DNA of 64,000 bases, from contig NZ_CANLTL010000014.1 of assembly GCF_947494015.1 (NCBI RefSeq), positions 1 through 64,000 of the forward strand, given 5' to 3'. Shown in pieces: positions 35,967-46,019 of this stretch (position 1 is its first letter; each line of letters starts with the position of its first letter). Below the pieces are notes generated by a model that ran no database searches, was not told where the DNA came from, and saw only the letters and a program-made list of their open reading frames with translations. This stretch comes from an uncultured Cellulomonas sp. Lineage in GTDB: Bacteria > Actinomycetota > Actinomycetes > Actinomycetales > Cellulomonadaceae. The translations under genes were made by a program, and so were the position numbers.

Positions 35967-36836
35967 TCAGCGGCTCGGGCGCGGCGCGGGGACGACGGTC
36001 ACGGGGCAGGCGGCGTGGTGCAGGACGGCCTGGCTGACCGACCCCAGCAGCAGCCCCGCGAACCCCCCGCGGCCGCGGGACCCGACGACGAGCAGACCGG
36101 CATGCGCGCTGGCGTCGAGCAGGACCCGCCGTGGGTCGCCGTCGACCACGACCGGCTCGACCGGGACGTCGGGACGGCCCTGCCGCCGTTGGGCGATCCA
36201 GGCGGTGACGCGGTGCGCCACCGCACCTGCGTCGTCGACGGCGGGACCGGACGGGCCGCGGCGCGCGTAGACGGCGCGCAGCGGGACACCGCGCAGCGCG
36301 GCGGCGTCCAGCGCGTGGTCGAGTGCCGGGACGTTGGCCGGCGAGCCGTCGACGCCCACCACGACGGGTCCCTCGGCGTGCGCGTCGCCGCGGACCACGA
36401 GCACCGGGCACCGGCCGTAGGCGGCCAGGCCGACCGCCACCGACCCGACCACCAGCCCCGTGACGGGACCGAGCCCCCGGTCCGCGATCACGACCAGCGC
36501 GGCGCCGTGCGAGCGGTCCACCAGCACGTCCAGGGTGCGCCCCGTCACGACGTGGCCGTGGACGGGGACGTGCGGCTCGACCTGGCGGGCGCGCTCGACC
36601 CCCTGGTCCACGATGTCCTGCGCTCCGTTGCGCAGCCCCGCAGACGCGGGCGCCCCGGGCGGCGGGTCCAGTGAGACGCGGAACAGCGGCCAGATGAACG
36701 CGTGCACGACGTCCAGCGGACGTCCCCGACGGTGCGCCTCCGCCACGGCGACGTCCACGGCGAGCAGGCCCGCGTCGGTGCCGTCGACGCCGACGACCAC
36801 CGGACGTCGGGACAGGACGTCATGCGGGGTGGACAT
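35967..36836 (-). CDS. Tandem universal stress protein (UspA x2), first copy
   Basis: A 289-residue protein with two UspA domains. Domain 1 begins VVVGVDGTDAG and ends around IADRGLGPVTGLVVGS; domain 2 begins VVVGVDGSPAN and has the ATP-binding signature GSRGRGGFAGLLLGS. Start ATG 36836 lies 17 bases inside the end of the DUF4389 gene, so both are one operon under the box at 38325-38338. Likely binds ATP and acts in growth arrest under low oxygen or energy, as DosR/OsdR-controlled Usps do. Confidence 0.9.
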   Translation of the reverse strand: MSTPHDVLSRRPVVVGVDGTDAGLLAVDVAVAEAHRRGRPLDVVHAFIWPLFRVSLDPPPGAPASAGLRNGAQDIVDQGVERARQVEPHVPVHGHVVTGRTLDVLVDRSHGAALVVIADRGLGPVTGLVVGSVAVGLAAYGRCPVLVVRGDAHAEGPVVVGVDGSPANVPALDHALDAAALRGVPLRAVYARRGPSGPAVDDAGAVAHRVTAWIAQRRQGRPDVPVEPVVVDGDPRRVLLDASAHAGLLVVGSRGRGGFAGLLLGSVSQAVLHHAACPVTVVPAPRPSR

Positions 36837-38259
36837 CGGGCCTGCCCACCAGCCACGCACCGGCGCCGATCAGCCCGAGCCCGAGCAGCAGGCCGACCGC
36901 GGCGGCTGCCGGCAGCCAGGGGACGCGCGCCCCGACGTCGACCTGGGCCGTCAGGCCGGCGCCGGCGTCGGCCGGCATGACGACCGCGACCCAGGTGCCG
37001 TTGCGCGGCGACACCGTCACCTCCTGCGTGCCCGTCCCGACGGACCGGGCGACCCAGAGGTCGACCGCCTCGGGCGGCGCGGCCGGGGCCTGCCCGGCGT
37101 GCTCGACCGCGCGGCCGGTCTCGCCGACGAGCCGGGTGTAGGCGACCCCGTCGAGGTAGGCGGCGGCGTCCGCGGCGGGGGCGACCCCGAGGAACACCTC
37201 CGTGCCGTCCGGTGCCGTCGCGCGTACCCGGACGTCCCCGAGCACGTCCCCGAGCCAGCGCACCCCGAGGTCGGGGGCGTGGATCTCCACGTCGCCGAGC
37301 TCGACGGCGTAGCCGGAGGTCGCCACGTCCCGCGGGGGGCTGGTCAGGTAGCCGCCGTCCCGCAGCGCCAGCTCGCCGACGCCGGCGGTGCCTCCACCGA
37401 CGAACGCCCCGGCGCCCAGCACCAGCAGGGCGAAGCCACCGACCATCCGCGCGGTCGTGCCCGACCCGGTGCCGGTACCGGGCCCGGACCCGGTCGGACG
37501 GGAGATCGGCTCGGACGTCGCGGGTCGCATGGCCGGCTCGGACGTCGTCGACGGCGTCGTGACCACGGCCGCGGCGGTCTCGTGCTCACCCGGGTCCAGC
37601 CGGAACGGTGGGTACACGTCCGTCATCAGGGCGGCGTAGGCGGTGACCCGCAGCACCCAGCGGTGCAGCCCCAGCAGCAGGTCGAACAGCGGGCGCGGAT
37701 AGCTGCCGCGCACCGCCAGGACGACCGCCGCGATGATCGCCAGCAGGCCGATGAGGCCGCCCTCCCACCGCCAGCCGACGTCGGAGGACACCCGGGCGGT
37801 CTGCACGCCGGTGCCGACCAGGATGGCCACGACGAGGTAGTGCGGCAGGGCCAGCAGCCACCACTTGACCAGCACGAGGCCGCGGGACAGGTGCTCGGGG
37901 TAGTCGACGTGCAGGTGCGCGGGGTAGTCCGGGACCTCCGCCAGCGTGAACGGTGGGTACTGATCGGTCGCGAGAGCTCCGTAGGAGTACAGGGCCACCC
38001 GCCACGACCACCGCAGGATGCCGACGTTGACGTCGAAGATGCCTCGGGGGTAGCGGCCGGTGACGAGGATCGCCACGAACGCGACCGCGCTCAGCGCCAC
38101 GAACCCGACCCACAGGAACGCGAGCACGACCAGGTGCGGGATGACGAGCAGCCACTTCACGAGCCACAGCCACCGGGAGAGCCGGGGCGGCGCCTGCGCG
38201 TCCACCTGGACCGGGTACCGCCACGCGCCGGGCGACAGGGACGGGACGGCCGTCGCCAT
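36820..38259 (-). CDS. DUF4389 membrane protein (two repeats)
   Basis: A 479-residue protein. Two DUF4389-type units are visible in the first half, each with two helices plus the motif YPRGIFDVNVGILRWSWRV or YPRPLFDLLLGLHRWVLRV followed by YPPF. A Thr/Ser/Pro/Gly linker, a single helix, an extracellular beta-rich domain (residues about 300-440) and a last helix follow. AAGGTG is 6 bases before ATG 38259. First gene of an operon with the Usp after it and a regulon box 66 bases upstream. Function unknown. Confidence 0.8.
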   Translation of the reverse strand: MATAVPSLSPGAWRYPVQVDAQAPPRLSRWLWLVKWLLVIPHLVVLAFLWVGFVALSAVAFVAILVTGRYPRGIFDVNVGILRWSWRVALYSYGALATDQYPPFTLAEVPDYPAHLHVDYPEHLSRGLVLVKWWLLALPHYLVVAILVGTGVQTARVSSDVGWRWEGGLIGLLAIIAAVVLAVRGSYPRPLFDLLLGLHRWVLRVTAYAALMTDVYPPFRLDPGEHETAAAVVTTPSTTSEPAMRPATSEPISRPTGSGPGTGTGSGTTARMVGGFALLVLGAGAFVGGGTAGVGELALRDGGYLTSPPRDVATSGYAVELGDVEIHAPDLGVRWLGDVLGDVRVRATAPDGTEVFLGVAPAADAAAYLDGVAYTRLVGETGRAVEHAGQAPAAPPEAVDLWVARSVGTGTQEVTVSPRNGTWVAVVMPADAGAGLTAQVDVGARVPWLPAAAAVGLLLGLGLIGAGAWLVGRPDVHPA

Positions 38260-38324
38260 GGGGATCACCTTCTCTGCCAGTCGTTGTCACCCTCAGGTCT
38301 GCCACCACCGCGGCGCCCGGACCA

Positions 38325-38338
38325 GGGACGAACGGCCC
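38325..38338. promoter_or_regulatory. DosR/OsdR-like box upstream of DUF4389-Usp operon
   Basis: GGGACGAACGGCCC, 66 bases before the start at 38259. An AGACCT element follows 24 bases downstream on the minus strand; box, spacer and the adjoining CTCAGGTCTGCCAC are repeated at 61453-61502. Confidence 0.75.
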
Positions 38339-38376
38339 ACGGGCCGCGCGGGCGGCGGCCGACGCCCGGTCCCCGG

Positions 38377-39252
38377 TCAGCGGGCGGGCTCGTCGTGGAC
38401 GACGAGCACCGTGGTGGCGGCGGCCCGGACCACCTCGTTGCTCACCGAACCCAGCAGCATGCCGGTGAAGGCGCCCAGCCCTCGGGAGCCGACGACCAGG
38501 AGGGCGGCGTCCGCCGACGTGCGGAGCAGCGCGTGCACCGCGTCCTCGTCGCGCAGGTCCAGCCGCGTGTGCAGGTCCGGGTGCTCGGTCGTCAGGTCCG
38601 CAAGGACGTCGTGCGCGGCACGAGCCGTCGGGTCCTCCTCGCCGGGTGCGCCCAGCGACGACACGTAGACCAGGCCGCTCGGACCGTACGTGGTGGGCGC
38701 CGGACGAGCGTGGACGACGACGAGCGTGGTCCCACGCAGCCTCGCCTCCCGAGCCGCGACGCGGCCGGCCGCCACGGACGACGGCGAGCCGTCCACGCCG
38801 ACCACGACGGGTCCGGAGGTGTGCCCGGTGTCGCGGACGACCGCGACCGAGCAGTGAGCGTGGGCGGCGAGGTGGGCGCTCACCCGGCCGATGCGGCTGC
38901 GGCCGGCGCGGCCGCGGGCCCCCACCACGAGCAGCCGCGCGTCCTCGCTCAGCGTCCGCAGCATCGGGACCTCGGCGCCGTGCAGCAGCTGGGACGTGAC
39001 CTGCAGCCCCGGTCGGCGTTCGCGGACCTGCTCCAGGGTGCTGTCGAGGTAGTTCTTGGCCTCGGTGTCGAAGTGCAGGTCGTCCAGGATCGGGTACCAG
39101 CTCCACTGGGTGTACTCGCGCGGCTCCTGGTAGGCGCGCGCGAGCACCACGGGCGCCCCCCGCAGCTCCGCCTCCTGCAGTCCCCACTCGAGCGTCTGGT
39201 CGCTGTGCGGCGACCCGTCGACGGCGATGACCACAGGACCCTCGGCGTTCAT
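38377..39252 (-). CDS. Tandem universal stress protein, second copy
   Basis: 291 residues, two UspA domains: VVIAVDGSPHS with a diverged first nucleotide loop (GARGRAGRSRIGRVS), then VVVGVDGSPSS with an intact GSRGLGAFTGMLLGS. GAGGAGG precedes ATG 39252. It has the same length and a closely similar sequence to the copy at 59969-60844 (EYTQ-SWYP, LLHG-VPMLR shared), so these two arose by duplication with their promoters. The first domain probably no longer binds ATP. Confidence 0.92.
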   Translation of the reverse strand: MNAEGPVVIAVDGSPHSDQTLEWGLQEAELRGAPVVLARAYQEPREYTQWSWYPILDDLHFDTEAKNYLDSTLEQVRERRPGLQVTSQLLHGAEVPMLRTLSEDARLLVVGARGRAGRSRIGRVSAHLAAHAHCSVAVVRDTGHTSGPVVVGVDGSPSSVAAGRVAAREARLRGTTLVVVHARPAPTTYGPSGLVYVSSLGAPGEEDPTARAAHDVLADLTTEHPDLHTRLDLRDEDAVHALLRTSADAALLVVGSRGLGAFTGMLLGSVSNEVVRAAATTVLVVHDEPAR

Positions 39253-39327
39253 GGCGACCTCCTCGTCCACGCGGACCGCCAGTCCGGCCCCGCCTCCAGG
39301 CTCGACCCGCACCGGGCGCCGTCGTCA

Positions 39328-39362
39328 GGGACTTCGGTCCCGATCCCGTGACCTTCGGCCCT
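39328..39362. promoter_or_regulatory. Two DosR/OsdR-like boxes between Usp and GyrI-like genes
   Basis: GGGACTTCGGTCCC at 39328-39341 and TGACCTTCGGCCCT at 39349-39362, 21 bases apart centre to centre (two helical turns). GAGCCT (39303-39298, minus) lies 24 bases from the first box and would be the -10 of the Usp gene. The second box may act on the divergent gene at 39498. Confidence 0.82.
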
Positions 39363-39497
39363 GCGCGGTGCCGGCCCCCACGCCTACGGTCGCCGGCACG
39401 GGCTCCCGTGGCCGTCCACGGGCTCGTGCCGGTGCACGGTCCAGCCGCGCACCCGGGACACCGAGGACGCGGGACGGCGCGAGGAAGGTGCAGGGAG

Positions 39498-40004
39498 ATG
39501 GACGAGATCAGGCTCATCGAGCGGCTCGAGCAGCCGACGGTCGGGGTACGCCAGGTGGTCCGCAGCGACGGGCTCCCCGACGTGTTCGCCCGCGCCGTCC
39601 CCGCCGTGGCGCAGATCCTGCCGCGCCTCGGCGCGGTGCCGGCCGGGGCGCCGTACGCGCGGTACCGGGGCCCGCTCAGCGAGGCCGTCGACGTCGAGGT
39701 CGGCTTCCCTGTGGTGGAACCGGTGCCCGACGACGCGGTCGGCTCCGTCACCGTGCCGGGAGGTGAGCTCCGCGCCGACCACCTCCCCGCCGTGCGGGCG
39801 GTCGAGGCGGTGCACGCCGGGTCGTACGAGGAGCTGGCCACCACCTACGCGCGCATGGAGGACTGGGTCGCCGAGCACCAGCTCGCCCTGCTCGACCAGT
39901 CGTGGGAGATCTACGAGGCCGGACCCGAGTCCGACCCGGACCCCGCGACCTGGCGCACCCGCATCGTGCTGCCGGTGACCGGCCCGGCGGTCGGGGCCGG
40001 CTGA
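39498..40004 (+). CDS. GyrI-like/AraC effector-binding-domain protein
   Basis: A 168-residue stand-alone effector-binding domain (IRLIERLEQPTVGVRQVV, YARYRGPLSEAVDVEVGFPV, YEELATTYARMEDWVAEH). Such proteins bind amphipathic small molecules or inhibit DNA gyrase. No DNA-binding part. ATG 39498 follows GGGAG closely. It is divergent from the second Usp and convergent with the P-type ATPase. Ligand unknown. Confidence 0.82.
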   Translation: MDEIRLIERLEQPTVGVRQVVRSDGLPDVFARAVPAVAQILPRLGAVPAGAPYARYRGPLSEAVDVEVGFPVVEPVPDDAVGSVTVPGGELRADHLPAVRAVEAVHAGSYEELATTYARMEDWVAEHQLALLDQSWEIYEAGPESDPDPATWRTRIVLPVTGPAVGAG

Positions 40005-40045
40005 CCGCACCGCACGGCGTGCCGGCCGACGTGGTCCCCGCGGTC

Positions 40046-42829
40046 TCAGCCGGCACCGCGGGGTGCCCGCCGTGAGCGGTGCGGGTGCCGCAGGCGCTTG
40101 TCGGCACCGACCACGGCCCAGGCCACCAGCGCGACCCCCACGATCCGCAGCCAGACCGGCCCGCCCAGCGGCGCCGTGCCGAACAGCCTGTTCATGGCCG
40201 GGACGTACGTCAGGGCGAGCTGGAGCACCAGCTGGACCGTCACACCCACGATCAGCCAGCGGTTGCCGAACGGGTGCAGGCGCCAGACCGCCCGCGTCAG
40301 CGACCGGCAGCTGACCAGGTACAGGATGCCGACGACGACGAAGAGGTTCACCGCCGCGGTGCGCGCCTGCGCCAGGCTCGCGCCCCCCGCGAGCTCCCAC
40401 CGGAACAGCCACCAGGTCCCCGCCACCAGGACGGCCGACACCAGGAGCGTGCGCAGCGTCAGGTCGCTGGTGAGCAGGGGACGCCGGGGGTCGCGCGGGG
40501 GACGGGACATGATGCCGGGCTCGGTGGGCTCGAAGGCGAGCATGAGCCCCAGCGCCACGGCCGTGGTCATGTTGATCCACAGGATCTGGGTCGGCAGGAT
40601 CGGCAGCAGCCCGCCGGCGAGGACCGCGGCGAGGATGACCAACCCCTCGGCCATGTTGGTCGGCAGGGTCCACACGATGAACTTCGTGAGGTTGTCGAAG
40701 ACCGTCCGGCCCTCCTCGACCGCCCCCTCGATGGTCGCGAAGTCGTCGTCGGTCAGCACCATGGCGGCGGCGTCCTGGGCGACGTCCGTCCCGCCGGCGC
40801 CCATCGCGATGCCGATGTCGGCCTGCTGGAGCGCGGGGGCGTCGTTGACGCCGTCGCCCGTCATGGCCACCACGTGCCCCTGGGACTGCAGGGCCCGCAC
40901 GAGCCGGAGCTTCTGCTCGGGACTGACCCGGGCGAGCACCGACGCGCGCGTCACCGCGTCGACCAGGTCGTCGTCGTCCAGCGCGTCCAGCTCGGGGCCG
41001 GTCACGACGTCGCCGGGCCGGGGGGTCTCCGGGACCAGCCCGACCTGCTGCGCGACGGCGCGTGCGGTCGTGGCGTGGTCCCCGGTGATCATCTTGACCT
41101 CGATGCCGGCGGCCAGGCACGCCTCGACGGCGGGCCGGGCCCCCGGACGCGGGGGGTCCAGCATGGCCTGGAAGCCGGTCAGCACGAGCGCGCCGGGGCG
41201 GACGTCGGGGGTCACCTCGCCGGCCCCCAGACCGGCGACGGCGGTGGCCAGCACCCGCAGGCCCCGGGACGCGAGGTCCGCGGCCGCGGCGTGGGCGGCC
41301 TCGGCGTCCAGCGCGCGGTGCGACCCGTCGGCGGCCATCTGCCACCCGCACTGGTCCACGACGCTCTCGACGGCGCCCTTAACGAACGCCACCGCGCGCC
41401 CCGTGGTGGCGTCCCGGTGCACGGTCGTCATGGAGCGACGCCCGGCGTCGAACGGGACGGTGGCGACGCGGGGGAGCTGCGCGGTGACGTCGGCGCGCCG
41501 CAGGCCGGCGGCCGCGCCGACCGCGAGCATCGCCCCCTCGGTGGGGTCGCCCAGGAGGTGGACGCCCGCGTCGTCGGCGACCAGGGTCGCGTCGTTGCAC
41601 GCCACACCGGCCACGAGGCACCAGTGCAGCGCGTGGTCGGTGCCGGCGGGCGCGGTGCCCGGGGGGCCGGCAGCACCACCCGTGCGTGCCACCACCGGTG
41701 CCCCGTCCGGCCCGACCAGGTGGCCGGTGCCGGCGTACCCGTCGCCCGTGGCGGTGTAGGTCCGTCCGGGGGTCCAGACGGTGCGGACCGTCATCCGGTT
41801 CTGGGTCAGCGTGCCGGTCTTGTCGGTGCAGATGACCGTCGTGCTGCCGAGCGTCTCCACGGCGGGCAGACGCCGGACGACGGCCCGTCGGCGCGCCATC
41901 CGGGCGACGCCGATCGCCAGCGTGATCGTCACCGCGGCGGGGAGCCCTTCCGGGATGGCGCCGACGGCCAGGGCGACGGCGGCCGTGAACGTCTCGGCGG
42001 CGTCGCGGCCGCGCGCGACGCCGATGGCGAAGGTCAGGGCCGCGAGGGCGAGGATCGCGATGGTCAGCACCCGCCCGAACTCGGCCAGTCGCCGGGTCAG
42101 CGGTGTGGCGACGCCGGTGGCGGACCGGACGAGTCGGTCGATGCTGCCGAGCTCGGTGGCGCCGCCGGTGGCGACCACGACGCCGGTGGCGGAGCCCGAC
42201 GTGACGAGCGTCCCGGAGAACAGCGTGTTGCTGCGGTCGGCGACGGCGGTCGTTCCCGGGAGCACGACGTCGTGCTTGGGGACCGGGACCGACTCGCCCG
42301 TGAGGGCCGATTCGTCCGCCTCGAGCCTGGTGGCCCCGAGCACGCGCAGGTCCGCCGGCACCCGGTCACCGGCCTCGACCAGGACGAGGTCGCCGACCAC
42401 GAGCCCGCGGGCGTCGAGGGCGTGCTCGGCGCCGTCGCGGACCACGCGCGCGCGGGCGGACACCATGGACCGCAGGGCCTCGAGCGACGCCTGCGCCTTG
42501 GACTCCTGGAGGGCGCCGACCACCGCGTTCACCACGACGACCCCGAAGATGACGGCGGAGTCGACGCGCTCGCCGAGGACGGCGGTGACGACGCCCGCGA
42601 CCAGCAGGACGTAGATGAGCGGGTCGTGCAGCTGGCGGACCAGCCGGAGCACCGGTCCGGCGCGACGGGCGGCGGGCAGCTCGTTGGCGCCCTCGGTGCG
42701 CAGACGCCGGTCCGCCTCCTCCGTGCCGAGGCCGCGGTGGGCGTCGGTGCCGAGCTGCGTCACCACCTCGGCGGACGGCAGGGCGTGGGCCGCGACCCGG
42801 CCGCCGGTCCCCTCGCTGGTGGTCGTCAT
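40046..42829 (-). CDS. P-type cation-transporting ATPase (type II, CtpF/Ca2+-ATPase-like)
   Basis: A 927-residue P-type pump of full length. Seen in order: N-terminal cation-ATPase domain, two helices, actuator domain with [17 protein letters not shown] helix 4, phosphorylation site D336 in [23 protein letters not shown] hinge, and four to six C-terminal helices. PEGLP and the type II layout point to Ca2+, Na+ or a similar ion. In Mycobacterium the DosR regulon contains the type II pump CtpF, so a matching role is plausible. It is the last gene of a four-gene operon with an ABC-2 exporter. Confidence 0.9.
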   Translation of the reverse strand: MTTTSEGTGGRVAAHALPSAEVVTQLGTDAHRGLGTEEADRRLRTEGANELPAARRAGPVLRLVRQLHDPLIYVLLVAGVVTAVLGERVDSAVIFGVVVVNAVVGALQESKAQASLEALRSMVSARARVVRDGAEHALDARGLVVGDLVLVEAGDRVPADLRVLGATRLEADESALTGESVPVPKHDVVLPGTTAVADRSNTLFSGTLVTSGSATGVVVATGGATELGSIDRLVRSATGVATPLTRRLAEFGRVLTIAILALAALTFAIGVARGRDAAETFTAAVALAVGAIPEGLPAAVTITLAIGVARMARRRAVVRRLPAVETLGSTTVICTDKTGTLTQNRMTVRTVWTPGRTYTATGDGYAGTGHLVGPDGAPVVARTGGAAGPPGTAPAGTDHALHWCLVAGVACNDATLVADDAGVHLLGDPTEGAMLAVGAAAGLRRADVTAQLPRVATVPFDAGRRSMTTVHRDATTGRAVAFVKGAVESVVDQCGWQMAADGSHRALDAEAAHAAAADLASRGLRVLATAVAGLGAGEVTPDVRPGALVLTGFQAMLDPPRPGARPAVEACLAAGIEVKMITGDHATTARAVAQQVGLVPETPRPGDVVTGPELDALDDDDLVDAVTRASVLARVSPEQKLRLVRALQSQGHVVAMTGDGVNDAPALQQADIGIAMGAGGTDVAQDAAAMVLTDDDFATIEGAVEEGRTVFDNLTKFIVWTLPTNMAEGLVILAAVLAGGLLPILPTQILWINMTTAVALGLMLAFEPTEPGIMSRPPRDPRRPLLTSDLTLRTLLVSAVLVAGTWWLFRWELAGGASLAQARTAAVNLFVVVGILYLVSCRSLTRAVWRLHPFGNRWLIVGVTVQLVLQLALTYVPAMNRLFGTAPLGGPVWLRIVGVALVAWAVVGADKRLRHPHRSRRAPRGAG

Positions 42830-42861
42830 CGTCGTCCCGTCCTCCGCGCGCCCGCTCCACC

Positions 42862-43146
42862 TCATCGACGTCGATGCCTGAGGAGCTCCGCACCGTGGGG
42901 CCGGGGCGCCGGGGGTGGGAGCGCCTGGGCGTGCAGTGCTCCGGTGACCCGGACCCGCACGGGGACGCCGTCGACCGCGGGCGGCACCGCGGCGCGGACG
43001 TCGTCACCGGTCACGGCGACCTGCAGCTCGTAGCCGTCGCCGCAGCGAGCCAGACCGACGCCGCAGACCCCGTCGTCGTCCGCGAGCCGGGCGCGCAGCC
43101 GCTCCTTGGCGGCTCGTGCGGCGGCCAGGCCCGCCCCCGGGGTCAC
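42862..43146 (-). CDS. Small hypothetical protein between ABC exporter and P-type ATPase
   Basis: A 94-residue soluble protein ([49 protein letters not shown]). GTG 43146 overlaps the permease stop by 4 bases and has the near-perfect ribosome site GGAGGTGA 4 to 7 bases before it, so it is surely translated. I do not recognise a family; one helix followed by a four-stranded sheet is likely, reminiscent of ferredoxin-like or BON-like folds. A coupling or regulatory subunit is possible. Confidence 0.65.
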   Translation of the reverse strand: MTPGAGLAAARAAKERLRARLADDDGVCGVGLARCGDGYELQVAVTGDDVRAAVPPAVDGVPVRVRVTGALHAQALPPPAPRPHGAELLRHRRR

Positions 43147-44927
43147 GGGGTCACCTCCCGCTGGTCGGCGGGCCGACCCGGGCGCGGTCCCGGGGTCGTC
43201 GCGGCGGCGTCCCAGCGGAATCTGCGCACGGCGACCAGGCCGGCGCCGAGCGCCCAGGCGAGCAGCACACCGACGTGGACCCACCCGATCGACGCGCCGG
43301 CCGGGTCCCACGCCGCGGCCAGCGCGTTCTGCAGGTGCTTGAGCGGGAACAGGTCACCGACCCGCGACATCCACGTGGGCACGTCGTTGATGAACACGTC
43401 GGAGAAGAACGCCAGCGGCAGCAGCACCACGAGCCCGACCGCCCCGACCGAGCCGGCGTCCGGGGCGAGTGCGGCGAGCGCGAAGCCGCACGCGGCCAGG
43501 CTGAGCATCCCGACGACCAGCACGCCGAGCCCGAGGAGCAGACCACCCAGGGTGGGCCGGACCCCGTAGGCCCCGCGGCCCACGACCAGCACCGACGCAG
43601 CAACGACCAGGATCAGCGCGAGACCGGCCGTCGTCCGACCGGCGAGGTAGTGCCACGGCCGCAACGGGGTGCCCCGCAGGCGCTTGAGCACTCCCCGGTC
43701 CCGGGCGGTGGCGACGGACTCGGGCACGTTCATGAACGCCGTGACCGCGGTGCCCCAGGTCACCATGCTCGCGGCGAAGACGTCGGCGAAGCGGACCCCG
43801 GGGCGGATCTCGAACGAGGCGCCCTGCATGGTGACCATCAGGGCGTACAGGCCGACCGGCAGGACCAGCGCGAAGAACACGGCACCGGGGTCGCGGCGCG
43901 TCGAGCGCACCGCGGCGGACACCTGCCCGGCGACCAGCGCGCCGGCGGCGACCCGGCCGGTGCCAGGCCGGCTGGTGGGCACCCGGTGGGTGCGGACCCG
44001 GTCCGGTCGGCCGGTGGCCCGCAGCGGCTGGTGCGGCTGGGGCGGTTGGACCGGCTGGAGCGGTTGGAGCGGCCGGTGCCCGGGGTGCACCGGCCCGGCC
44101 CGGCGAGCCGTCCTGCCGTCGTCCCTCACCCGGCCGGACCAGCGCGTCGCGACCGCGGCGGCGACGATCCCCCACGCGGCGATCACCGCCAGCGCCCCGG
44201 GCTCCCACCCGGCGCCGGCCCGGAAGGGGTTGAACTGGTGCTGCAGCGCCTCGACGAACGGCTTGAGGGGGAGTGCGCTCCCGGCCCGGTCGAGCCAGGT
44301 CGGCAGCGTGCCCCCGACCGTGAACATGCCCGAGACGAACGTCAGGACCACCGCGGTCGCGATCGAGCCGGCCTGCGCGACGGCGGTCGACGGCGACAGG
44401 ACGGAGAACGCCACGCCCATCGCCGCGAAGCACACCGTGCCCACGAGCAGGGTGACCAGGGTCGCCGGGACGGTCCGCCAGACGATCTGCACGTCGTACG
44501 CCACGACGGCCAGGGCCAGGACGGCGGTCACGGCGGCCAGGGCGTAGGCCGCGGCCGCGCCGATGCGGGCGGCGAGGAACACCCGCACCGGCATGGGGGT
44601 GCCCCGCACCCGACGGACCGTGCCCAGCTCACGGGCCTGGGTCAGCGAGATCGCGACCGTGGGGAACGCCGCGTAGAGCACCCCCATGGCGGCGGCGACC
44701 GGCGTGACGAACTGCATGAGCCGCACACCGCCGGCACCCTCGACGGTCGCGTTGCCGGCGAGGACGCCGATCACGAGGAGCCAGACCAGGGGCAGCGCGA
44801 GGGTGAAGACGAGGACGACACGCGCCCTCCACAGGCCGACGCAGGCGTGGGCGAGCTGGTCGAGCAGCTGGCGGGGCGCGCGCGACCGGGGGGCGGCGAC
44901 GGGAACGGGCGCGGCGGTGGCGTGCAT
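43143..44927 (-). CDS. ABC-2 type exporter permease, two permeases fused
   Basis: A 594-residue protein with two complete ABC-2 membrane domains. The first covers residues about 25-265 (VFTLALPLVWLLVIGVLAGN, ELGTVRRVRGTPMPV); the second about 330-570 (VFFALVLPVGLYALMVTM, RGVLKRLRGTPLRPWHYLAG). They are joined by a linker rich in Pro and Gln (PLQPLQPVQPPQPHQP). Normally two separate chains pair; here one chain provides both. It follows the ATPase gene by 9 bases. Exports an unknown compound. Confidence 0.88.
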   Translation of the reverse strand: MHATAAPVPVAAPRSRAPRQLLDQLAHACVGLWRARVVLVFTLALPLVWLLVIGVLAGNATVEGAGGVRLMQFVTPVAAAMGVLYAAFPTVAISLTQARELGTVRRVRGTPMPVRVFLAARIGAAAAYALAAVTAVLALAVVAYDVQIVWRTVPATLVTLLVGTVCFAAMGVAFSVLSPSTAVAQAGSIATAVVLTFVSGMFTVGGTLPTWLDRAGSALPLKPFVEALQHQFNPFRAGAGWEPGALAVIAAWGIVAAAVATRWSGRVRDDGRTARRAGPVHPGHRPLQPLQPVQPPQPHQPLRATGRPDRVRTHRVPTSRPGTGRVAAGALVAGQVSAAVRSTRRDPGAVFFALVLPVGLYALMVTMQGASFEIRPGVRFADVFAASMVTWGTAVTAFMNVPESVATARDRGVLKRLRGTPLRPWHYLAGRTTAGLALILVVAASVLVVGRGAYGVRPTLGGLLLGLGVLVVGMLSLAACGFALAALAPDAGSVGAVGLVVLLPLAFFSDVFINDVPTWMSRVGDLFPLKHLQNALAAAWDPAGASIGWVHVGVLLAWALGAGLVAVRRFRWDAAATTPGPRPGRPADQREVTP

Positions 44928-44936
44928 CGGTCGGCC

Positions 44937-45884
44937 CTACCGTCCGGCACCGGTCGGCACCTGCGCACCGGCGGGTGCCGGTGTCGCCGCCGCGTCGCCG
45001 ACGAGCTGGAGGTAGACGTCCTCGAGCGAGGGACGGTGCACCCCCAGGTCCGTCAGCGCCATGCCGCGGCTCAGCGCCCAGCCGGTCAGCCTGTGCAACG
45101 CACGCAGCGGGTCGGTCGTGGTCAGGCGCCGTTCGGGACCGTCGCCGACCAGGAGGCCGTCGAGGTCCGGCAGCGGCTCCGCCATCCGGTCGTGCGGCAG
45201 CCGGAACGTCACCACCGAGCTCCGCTGCCCACCGGTGAGCTCGCCAGGAGCACCGAGCGCGACCAGCCGACCGTGCACCACCACGGCCACGCGGTCCGCG
45301 AGGTGCTCGGCCTCGTCCATGTAGTGCGTGGTCAGCAGGACCGTGGTGCCCAGGTCGCGCAGCCCGTCGACCAGCTCCCAGGCGCGCCGGCGCGCCGACG
45401 GGTCGAAGCCGGTCGTGGGCTCGTCGAGGAAGAGCAGCTCGGGATCCCCGACCAGCCCCAGGGCGAGGTCCAGGCGACGGCGCTGCCCGCCCGAGAGGGT
45501 CTTGACCCGGGCGTCCCGCTTGTCGGCCAGGCCGACCTGCTCGACGACGGCGTCCACGGGCAGCCGGCGCGGGTACATGCCCGCGTAGAGCCGGACGAGC
45601 TCACCGACGGTGAACTCCTCCTCGAAGCCCGCCTCCTGCAGCACGATCCCGATCCGCGCGAGCAGCTGCGGGTCCCGTGCGGCCGGGTCGTGGCCGAGCA
45701 CCCTCACCGAGCCGCCGCTGCGCGCGCGGTGCCCCTCGAGGATCTCGACCGTCGTGGTCTTGCCCGCGCCGTTCGGCCCGAGCAGCGCGAAGACCTCGCC
45801 CCGCTCGATGGTGAAGGAGAGCCCGTCCACGGCGACCAGGTCGCCGTAGACCTTCCGCAGCCCGTCCACCTCGACCGCTGCCAT
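44937..45884 (-). CDS. ABC-2 type exporter ATPase (DrrA-like)
   Basis: A 315-residue ATPase: Walker A GPNGAGKT (residues 36-43), Q loop in IGIVLQEAGFEEEFTV, signature LSGGQRRR, Walker B LLFLDEPTTGFD and the H-loop TTHYMDEAEHLADR; a C-terminal domain of about 80 residues follows, as in drug and polysaccharide exporters of the DrrA type. ATG 45884 has GGAGG upstream. First gene of the operon ABC ATPase, fused permease, 94-residue protein, P-type ATPase. Confidence 0.92.
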   Translation of the reverse strand: MAAVEVDGLRKVYGDLVAVDGLSFTIERGEVFALLGPNGAGKTTTVEILEGHRARSGGSVRVLGHDPAARDPQLLARIGIVLQEAGFEEEFTVGELVRLYAGMYPRRLPVDAVVEQVGLADKRDARVKTLSGGQRRRLDLALGLVGDPELLFLDEPTTGFDPSARRRAWELVDGLRDLGTTVLLTTHYMDEAEHLADRVAVVVHGRLVALGAPGELTGGQRSSVVTFRLPHDRMAEPLPDLDGLLVGDGPERRLTTTDPLRALHRLTGWALSRGMALTDLGVHRPSLEDVYLQLVGDAAATPAPAGAQVPTGAGR

Positions 45885-45981
45885 CGCGCACCGCCTCCCG
45901 TCAGGACCCACCGGAGGGCACCGCCGTCGGCCACCACGCCGGGTCACGACCACGGTAAGGACCGCGCACACCGCTCCGGCA

Positions 45982-45995
45982 GGGACTTCGGTCAC
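45982..45995. promoter_or_regulatory. DosR/OsdR-like box upstream of the ABC/P-type ATPase operon
   Basis: GGGACTTCGGTCAC, 98 bases before the start at 45884. TACCGT (45957-45952, minus), the best -10 of the whole series, is 24 bases downstream. Confidence 0.78.
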
Positions 45996-46019
45996 CCGTG
46001 GCCGGGCGGTGCGGCGGCG

